Origin: Hymenobacter sedentarius
GTDB lineage: Bacteria; Bacteroidota; Bacteroidia; Cytophagales; Hymenobacteraceae
DNA length: 64,000 bases
Reading direction: 5' to 3'
Assembly (NCBI RefSeq): GCF_001507645.1
Contig: NZ_CP013909.1
Coordinates: 3,720,001 to 3,784,000 of the forward strand
The position numbers were made by a program, and so were the translations under genes. Below the pieces are notes generated by a model. It searched no databases. It worked only from the letters and a program-made list of their open reading frames with translations, and was not told the DNA's origin. Shown here one piece after another: positions 59,164 through 64,000 of the stretch (position 1 is the stretch's first letter; every line of letters begins with the position of its first letter).

Positions 59164-60879
59164 ATGACGCTCCTCTCCTCTTTGCACTCGCTCCCGTTTC
59201 GGCTGTTGCCGGCCGGGCTGCTGGCTCTGTCGTTGGCCGCTTGCCAATCTAACTCCACCAAGGAAACCGCTACGACGGCGGCCACCCCGCCCGTGGCGGC
59301 CGCGGCGGGCGACTCCGCCGCGATTACCGCGGCAGAAATGGGCAGCTACCTCAAAGCCGTGTCCTCGGATGAAATGCAGGGGCGCAAGCCGTTTACGGAG
59401 GGCGAAGAGCGCATTACCAACTACCTGGCGGCGCAGTTCAAGCAGCTGGGCCTGCAGCCCGGGCCCAGCGGCAGCTACTTCCAGCCGGTGCCCATGGTGG
59501 AAATTAGCGTAGCGCCGGCCCCGACAATGCAGATTGCCGGCAAAGGCCAGCAGCTGACCTTGCAGTACAAGACCGATTACGTGGTATTTACGCAGCGCGA
59601 GCAGCCCACCGTGGCCGTCACCAACTCGCCCCTGGTGTTTGCCGGCCACGGCGTGGTGGCGCCCGAATACGGCTGGGACGACTACGCCGGCCTCGACGTG
59701 AAGGGCAAAACCGTGGTGGTGCTGGTGAATGACCCGGGCAACGCCGGCAACGACAGCACGCTCTTCAAGGGCAAGGCCATGACCTACTACGGGCGCTGGA
59801 CCTATAAATACGACGAAGCTGCCCGCCACGGGGCCGCGGCAGTGCTCATCATCCACGACACCAAGCCCGCCGCCTACCCCTGGAGCGTGGTGCTGAGCGG
59901 CGCCATGGGCCCCAAGCTGCGCCCCCAAACGCCCGACCGCGGCGCAGGCAAGTGCGCCATGGAAGGCTGGCTGACGCTCGATGCCGCCAAACGCGTCTTC
60001 ACGGCCGCCGGCCAGAACTACGAGGCCCTCTACGCCGCGGCCAACCAGCGCGGTTTCCGGCCCCGGGCCCTGGGCCTCAGCATGAGCACCAGCCTGCAAA
60101 ACAAGCTCCGCCGCCAGACCTCCAAAAACGTGCTGGCCGTGCTGCCCGGCACCACCCGCGCCGGTGAATACATCATCTACTCGGCCCACTGGGACCATTT
60201 CGGCGTGGGCAAAGCCATTGCCGGCGACTCCATCTACAACGGCGCCGTGGACGACGGCACCGGCCTGGCCGCCCTGCTCAGCATCGCAAAAGCCTTCCAG
60301 ACGGCCAAGGAGAAGCCCGCCCGCAACATCGTGTTCCTGGCCGTGACCGGCGAAGAGCAGGGCCTGCTGGGCTCGGCCTACTACGCACAGCACCCGCCGT
60401 TCCCGCTGGCCAAAACCGTGGCCGACCTCAACATGGACATGCTCTGGCCCTACGGCCGCATGAAGGACCTTACCATCATCGGCTACGGGCAGTCGGAGCT
60501 CGAAGACTACGCCCGCGCGGCTGCCAAGGAGCAGGACCGGTACGTGCTGCCCGACCAAACGCCCGAAACCGGCATGTTCTACCGCTCCGACCACTTCAAT
60601 TTCGCCCACGTGGGCGTGCCCTCGCTCTACGCCAGCGGCGGCTACGAGAGCCGCGCCCACGGCAAGGAGTACATCGCCGAAAAGCGCCAGAACTACACCA
60701 CCAATATGTACCACAAGCCCGCCGACCAAATGGACCCCAGCTGGGACCTCAGCGGCGTGGCCGAAGATGCGCAACTCTACTTCCGCGTCGGCCAGCGCCT
60801 GGCCAGCGAAACCTCGTTTCCGAAGTGGCGCGAAAGCTCAGAGTTTAAGGGTGCGCGGGAGAAGATGGTGGGGAAGTAG
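59164..60879 (+). CDS. M28-family metallopeptidase lipoprotein
   Basis: A 571-residue protein with lipoprotein signal peptide (LLPAGLLALSLAAC, Cys at residue 27). A protease-associated insert lies in the middle, and the M28 catalytic domain is intact: YSAHWDHFGVG (Zn His), GAVDDGTGLAALL (bridging Asp), VTGEEQGLLGSAYY (general-base Glu and Zn Glu), ADLNMDML (Zn Asp), and FYRSDHFNF (Zn His). It removes N-terminal residues from peptides in the periplasm or at the outer membrane. Frame and motifs are complete, starting at ATG 59164. Confidence 0.92.
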   Translation: MTLLSSLHSLPFRLLPAGLLALSLAACQSNSTKETATTAATPPVAAAAGDSAAITAAEMGSYLKAVSSDEMQGRKPFTEGEERITNYLAAQFKQLGLQPGPSGSYFQPVPMVEISVAPAPTMQIAGKGQQLTLQYKTDYVVFTQREQPTVAVTNSPLVFAGHGVVAPEYGWDDYAGLDVKGKTVVVLVNDPGNAGNDSTLFKGKAMTYYGRWTYKYDEAARHGAAAVLIIHDTKPAAYPWSVVLSGAMGPKLRPQTPDRGAGKCAMEGWLTLDAAKRVFTAAGQNYEALYAAANQRGFRPRALGLSMSTSLQNKLRRQTSKNVLAVLPGTTRAGEYIIYSAHWDHFGVGKAIAGDSIYNGAVDDGTGLAALLSIAKAFQTAKEKPARNIVFLAVTGEEQGLLGSAYYAQHPPFPLAKTVADLNMDMLWPYGRMKDLTIIGYGQSELEDYARAAAKEQDRYVLPDQTPETGMFYRSDHFNFAHVGVPSLYASGGYESRAHGKEYIAEKRQNYTTNMYHKPADQMDPSWDLSGVAEDAQLYFRVGQRLASETSFPKWRESSEFKGAREKMVGK

Positions 60880-60928
60880 CCGGGCGACACGGACGGGGCT
60901 TTACCTAACAAGCAGTTGCTCCACTTTT

Positions 60929-61696
60929 ATGATAAAAGCACCTCTCCTCCTGCTATTGCTGCTCACTATGTGCTCTGCTCCGCAGCAGCCCAACTTTCGC
61001 GAATGCCCTTGCACACATACAGACCCTGAAAAACGGTTGTACAGCCAAGTACTGAATGAGCTTATCGAGCAACGTTTTTACGGTTCTTACTTACCCGATA
61101 GTGCCCGTGAGCTAATTTTTCAAGAGCTAAACAAGCAGTTTTCGCCAGACAGCTTTAATGAAAGGGATACCGCTTTAGCCAAGCGCTACGAAAGGGTCAA
61201 AAAGAGTTTGGAGGCGAGTCAGCAAAATCGTCTTTTTAACGACAGCGCTAAATTTAAAACGTTTTATCTGGATACGGATTCAAGCCGAAGGGTTTTGTCT
61301 TTCGTCAGCTTAAAGCCAGAAGACCCGCTGATAGATTCAGTCTTTTTACGGCATTATGTGAAGCTTAATGCCATAATTGCTCAGGTTACTCCTAGTGAAA
61401 AGCAGATAACCGCCACGCAGCTAAGTATGCTGCAGCAAAATATTTCCGCACCTAATTTTCAGCTTTGCACTGCAAAAATTGCCTCACAGCCTGCACCTTC
61501 CAGTAAAAGACCATGGTCAAGGGAGCTTGGCACTGTTCGCTTTTCAAAAATCGTATTCAATGCTACTAAAACCAAAGCGGTAGTGAGGTATGATTGGATT
61601 TGTGGAGGCAAGTGTGGCTTTGCAGAAGTCCTATTGGTAGAAAAAATCAACTCCAACTGGCACATTAAGCAAGCGGAGATGCTGTGGATTGCCTAA
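60929..61696 (+). CDS. Hypothetical secreted or lipid-anchored protein
   Basis: About 255 residues from MIKAPLLLLLLLTMCSAPQQ at 60929 (a longer shadow frame opens earlier). The lipobox-like LLTMC at residue 15 suggests a lipoprotein. The mature protein is soluble and helical at first (EKRLYSQVLNELIEQRF) with a beta-rich end (YDWICGGKCGFAEVLLVEKI). It is AT-richer than the M28 gene beside it. No family recognised. Confidence 0.65.
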   Translation: MIKAPLLLLLLLTMCSAPQQPNFRECPCTHTDPEKRLYSQVLNELIEQRFYGSYLPDSARELIFQELNKQFSPDSFNERDTALAKRYERVKKSLEASQQNRLFNDSAKFKTFYLDTDSSRRVLSFVSLKPEDPLIDSVFLRHYVKLNAIIAQVTPSEKQITATQLSMLQQNISAPNFQLCTAKIASQPAPSSKRPWSRELGTVRFSKIVFNATKTKAVVRYDWICGGKCGFAEVLLVEKINSNWHIKQAEMLWIA

Positions 61697-61779
61697 GTTC
61701 GACAGTTTTAGGAATGATTAAATGGTGTGACCTACCGAAATTTGCCTGAACCGGATTCATTTTCACCGGTCTATTCCAC

Positions 61780-62412
61780 GTGCCTGATACCACTCCTGCC
61801 ACTGGCCCTACCGGCCCCACCCTGAATGATTTTGCCAGCTTCTACCTCTACGGCCTCACCAACAACCCCTACCAGCAATCCGCTGACATTGCGAAGTTTG
61901 GCGAACTGTACAACCTCGTCATCGGTGCCCACGGCGGCTTGAGCATCGGCAGTTCCTTTCACCCGTATCAGTTGCTGAATCCCGCGGGGGTGTCGGTGTG
62001 GTACACGGCTTTCGCGCAGTTCTACGCCCAGCCCAACCGCATCGAAATGTTTGGGGAAATGACCCTGGAGCAAGCCCAGTTTCTGGTGGCGCCCCCGGCC
62101 TCATTTGCCGAGTTTAACGTGTGGCCCGACACCCGGCTGACCAGCACTGAAAACCCGGTTTTCAGCCGCTATATACCCTTCGTGCTGCCGTTTCTGGTGC
62201 GCAAAAGCCCGGACGCGCTGCGCTGGGACGCCGAATTCGCAGCCGCCGACGGTGACCGGGAACGCCTCGGCTGGTATCTGGAGGCCGTGAAGCAGGCCAT
62301 CCAATTCGTGCAGCCCGCCCCCGCCATTGTGCTGGGCTTTGGGGAATTTGACGAGCAGCACCCGGAGGGACTGATTGAGCGATTTATGAGTTACCGCGAA
62401 ATGCTGAAATAG
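61780..62412 (+). CDS. Hypothetical soluble protein
   Basis: A 210-residue protein starting at GTG 61780. Aromatic- and Pro-rich segments (YLYGLTNNPYQQ, VLPFLVRKSPDALRWDAEF) and no signal peptide or transmembrane helix. No recognised domain. Single gene, moderate confidence because composition and codon pattern look coding. Confidence 0.6.
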   Translation: MPDTTPATGPTGPTLNDFASFYLYGLTNNPYQQSADIAKFGELYNLVIGAHGGLSIGSSFHPYQLLNPAGVSVWYTAFAQFYAQPNRIEMFGEMTLEQAQFLVAPPASFAEFNVWPDTRLTSTENPVFSRYIPFVLPFLVRKSPDALRWDAEFAAADGDRERLGWYLEAVKQAIQFVQPAPAIVLGFGEFDEQHPEGLIERFMSYREMLK

Positions 62413-62458
62413 ATGAATGCTTCGGGACAGCACGGCCGGGTTTATCGTGGCAGTCAGT

Positions 62459-62466
62459 TACTTTTG
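62459..62466 (+). promoter_or_regulatory. Bacteroidota-type -7 element TACTTTTG
   Basis: TACTTTTG fits TAnnTTTG and lies 62 bases before the ATG of the 62528 gene, after the 61780 gene has ended. Confidence 0.45.
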
Positions 62467-62527
62467 TGGGCTTAATTCCTTGTAGGTTGCCCGCAATCTT
62501 CCTGTACTCATTTATTTAGTCCCACCT

Positions 62528-63118
62528 ATGCCCACTTTTCCTCTTTTAGTGCGCCGTCTACTCACCATTTGCCTCTTGAGCTTGCTGGCCGGCGGCGCCA
62601 TGGCCCAGCCCACCGGCAAGGCCGCCAAAGGCCGCAAGCGCTACACGTTTGCCCAGAAAGATGCCGTGTCGCCCTACGTGCAGAACGTGACCAAAAACAC
62701 CGACGAAGAGCAGGAAGTCGACGGTTCCTTTACCCGCCTGGGCTACCGCTCCTACAATGATTTGCTGACTGAAATCAACGCCTTAAGAAAACTGAAGGAT
62801 TGGGCTGATACCACCTACCAGCGCCGCGTGGCTGCCATTCCCGCCGGCGGCGCCTTGCTGGTCACCATCCACCGCCAGGGCCCCAAAAACGCTGACTTAG
62901 CCAACCTCACGCTTACCGTTACCTCCAAAGACGGCAAGGAAGTCTTCGCCCAAACCCTGGAGCCCGGCAACGGCCGTTTCTTCGGCCGCGACCTCTACAT
63001 GGCTCAACGCGCTATTCCATTCCCTAAAATGGATGCCCAGGAGCTGGCTGTCAGCATCCGCGATGCCAAGCTTTACCAGACGTTCGATTATATCTTGAAC
63101 CTACCAGCAGCGCAATAG
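62528..63118 (+). CDS. Secreted hypothetical protein
   Basis: A 196-residue protein with a clear signal peptide (LLTICLLSLLAGGAMAQ, cleavage after AMA). The mature part begins basic (TGKAAKGRKRYTFAQKD) and contains beta-strand-rich halves (GGALLVTIHRQGPK and LTLTVTSKDGKEVF). No family recognised. A TAnnTTTG promoter lies upstream and a dispersed repeat and terminator lie downstream. Confidence 0.7.
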   Translation: MPTFPLLVRRLLTICLLSLLAGGAMAQPTGKAAKGRKRYTFAQKDAVSPYVQNVTKNTDEEQEVDGSFTRLGYRSYNDLLTEINALRKLKDWADTTYQRRVAAIPAGGALLVTIHRQGPKNADLANLTLTVTSKDGKEVFAQTLEPGNGRFFGRDLYMAQRAIPFPKMDAQELAVSIRDAKLYQTFDYILNLPAAQ

Positions 63119-63130
63119 GGGAATTTCACC

Positions 63131-63196
63131 CCTTGCCTCTCTCCAAAAGAGAGGGGGCCTGACATCGCCTGTCATTGCGAGCGCAGCGCGGCAATC
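63131..63196 (+). repeat. Dispersed repeat, first arm
   Basis: CTCTCTCCAAAAGAGAGGGG is followed by TGTCATTGCGAGCGCAGCGC. Its partner lies in inverted orientation at 63303-63392, with the same two sub-blocks, in the order expected of an inverted repeat. Confidence 0.7.
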
Positions 63197-63244
63197 TTTC
63201 CTCTCCCTGCGACCAGCCCTGAGAAGTGATAAAGCCTTTTATGG

Positions 63245-63279
63245 AAAAAGCCCCGACACTGCACAGTGCCGGGGCTTTT
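63245..63279 (+). terminator. Strong terminator between repeat arms
   Basis: AAAAAGCCCCGACACTG / CAGTGCCGGGGCTTTT hairpin with T-run, between the two arms of the dispersed repeat. It would end the 62528 transcript. Confidence 0.85.
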
Positions 63280-63302
63280 CACATTATTAAGCTAGTCGCT
63301 GA

Positions 63303-63392
63303 GACCAGGACGGATTGCTTCGTCCTTCGTCCTCGCAATGACAGCACCGCGCCGCCGTGGCTCCCCTCTCTTTTGGAGAGGGGCTGGGGGTG
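63303..63392 (-). repeat. Dispersed repeat, inverted second arm
   Basis: CAGGACGGATTGCTTCGTCC leads to CCTCGCAATGACAG and, after a short gap, CCCCTCTCTTTTGGAGAGGGG. Reads as the reverse complement of the first arm's motifs. The block TGTCATTGCGAGGACGAAG-type is a recurring intergenic repeat in Hymenobacter-like genomes. Confidence 0.65.
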
Positions 63393-63400
63393 AGGTTCCC

Positions 63401-63916
63401 CTACGACTTCCGCAGCCGCACCCACTGCACCGCAATTACCGTCTTGGCATCCTGCAGCGGCTCAGCCACCAGTTGGTCCCAAGTGAAGTCCACCATTTCA
63501 ATATTCTCGTTTTCCTCAACCAGCCCGCCGCCATCGCCGCTGCGGTGGCTGACCTCGGCGTAGTACACGGTGATTAGTTCGGAGCTGGTGCCGGGCGAGG
63601 GCCACATGTCCACGATTTTTTCCAGCTTGTCGATTTCGTAGCCCAATTCCTCGTGAATCTCGCGGCGCACGGCCGTATCGGGGGTTTCGCCGCCGTCTAT
63701 CATGCCAGCGGCTATCTCCAGGATTTCGGCTTCGGGGCCGATGCGGAACTGGCTGGTGAGCACGTACACCTGCCGGTCGGTGTCGTAGACCAGCGCGGCC
63801 ACGGCCTTGCCGGGCGCAAACTGCTCGCGCTTGAGCTGGGTGTCGCCGTCCTGAACGATTAGTTGGTTGACTTTGTAATGGCCGTTGAATACGCGGCTCC
63901 GCTCAATAATCTGCAT
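63401..63916 (-). CDS. Nudix hydrolase
   Basis: A 171-residue protein from MQIIERSRVFNGHYKVNQ at 63916 (a longer frame opens at 63994). The Nudix box is complete: GMIDGGETPDTAVRREIHEE followed by LGYE, supplying the Mg-binding Glu residues. Substrate-side VYYAEVSHRS and the N-terminal beta-hairpin resemble NudK/ADP-ribose or GDP-mannose pyrophosphatases. It hydrolyses nucleoside diphosphates linked to another group. The end of the gene is next to the second repeat arm. A TAnnTTTG promoter lies divergently beyond its start. Confidence 0.88.
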   Translation of the reverse strand: MQIIERSRVFNGHYKVNQLIVQDGDTQLKREQFAPGKAVAALVYDTDRQVYVLTSQFRIGPEAEILEIAAGMIDGGETPDTAVRREIHEELGYEIDKLEKIVDMWPSPGTSSELITVYYAEVSHRSGDGGGLVEENENIEMVDFTWDQLVAEPLQDAKTVIAVQWVRLRKS

Positions 63917-63934
63917 GGTGGGGAAGCAATGTTG

Positions 63935-63942
63935 TACCTTTG
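63935..63942 (+). promoter_or_regulatory. Bacteroidota -7 element TACCTTTG
   Basis: TACCTTTG matches TAnnTTTG on the plus strand, 19 bases past the Nudix start and pointing to a rightward gene that begins beyond the window. Confidence 0.5.
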
Positions 63943-64000
63943 TAGAAACCAGGGCCGCCGTCGGAGCAGCCCGCCGCCCGGCTGTACCGGGCAAAGCCCC

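Noticed and set aside
59071..60774. 567-residue reverse frame opposite the M28 peptidase
   Set aside because: The forward frame has the full set of M28 metal ligands; the reverse frame is an artefact of high GC.

Overview
The window looks like a chromosomal segment of a Bacteroidota bacterium of the Hymenobacter/Cytophagales type. This rests on high-GC coding sequence, Bacteroidota-style promoters of the form TAnnTTTG, very few Shine-Dalgarno sites, and families common in that group (DUF4112, DUF1810, YitT, TPR histidine kinases, Rieske-AIF oxidoreductases). Taxonomy is inferred from composition and gene content only; no rRNA or marker gene is present.

Positions 1 to about 33.4 kb are an integrated mobile element, most likely a prophage whose left end lies outside the window. 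From left to right it holds a tail-hub-like protein cut by the window edge, a 1,515-residue repeat-rich tail fibre and two further fibre-type proteins (3-9084), a small membrane/lysis block (9124-10303), a VRR-NUC nuclease (10494-11240), and two tandem 49-residue paralogues (11367-11811). Next come a gene-poor stretch with a candidate small RNA (to 12336), an abortive-infection-like gene (12454), the anti-restriction protein ArdA with two small phage-type genes (13344-14773), an AT-rich orphan (14989), a umuDC mutagenic polymerase operon (15954-17691) and a secreted DRGH nuclease (17925). Next is a nine-gene, 12.3-kb leftward defence operon (31663 to 19347), then a tyrosine integrase (31935-33233) and a possible attachment-site remnant (about 33373-33442).

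The defence operon is the most interesting part. Its genes, in transcription order, are a DUF4007 protein, a 1,077-residue P-loop ATPase, a DndC/PAPS-reductase-like sulfurtransferase, a GIY-YIG nuclease with a Lys/Ala-rich tail, a DGQHR (DndB-like) protein, a PLD-SF2 helicase fusion, a 74-residue unknown, a DndD-like SMC-type ATPase and a 170-residue unknown. Gene ends overlap or nearly touch throughout. This is a phosphorothioation-like (Dnd-type) modification set, but no cysteine desulfurase, recognisable DndE or DptFGH restriction set is present. The helicase and GIY-YIG protein are the candidate effectors. It appears to be cargo between phage early genes and the integrase.

From about 33.6 kb onward the content is ordinary host chromosome. 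It includes aldehyde dehydrogenase, a small graveyard of gene remnants (alpha/beta-hydrolase, folE, histidine kinase, IS3 transposase), an ECF sigma factor beside small membrane proteins, and a Rieske-FAD reductase/SDR/GH1 stretch. Further on are a CheB-type methylesterase, a ferredoxin-fused nucleotide cyclase next to a giant transporter-HEAT-cNMP-binding protein, a YitT protein, a TPR histidine kinase, a TMEM175-type channel, an M28 peptidase lipoprotein, several orphan lipoproteins and a Nudix hydrolase flanked by a dispersed inverted repeat.
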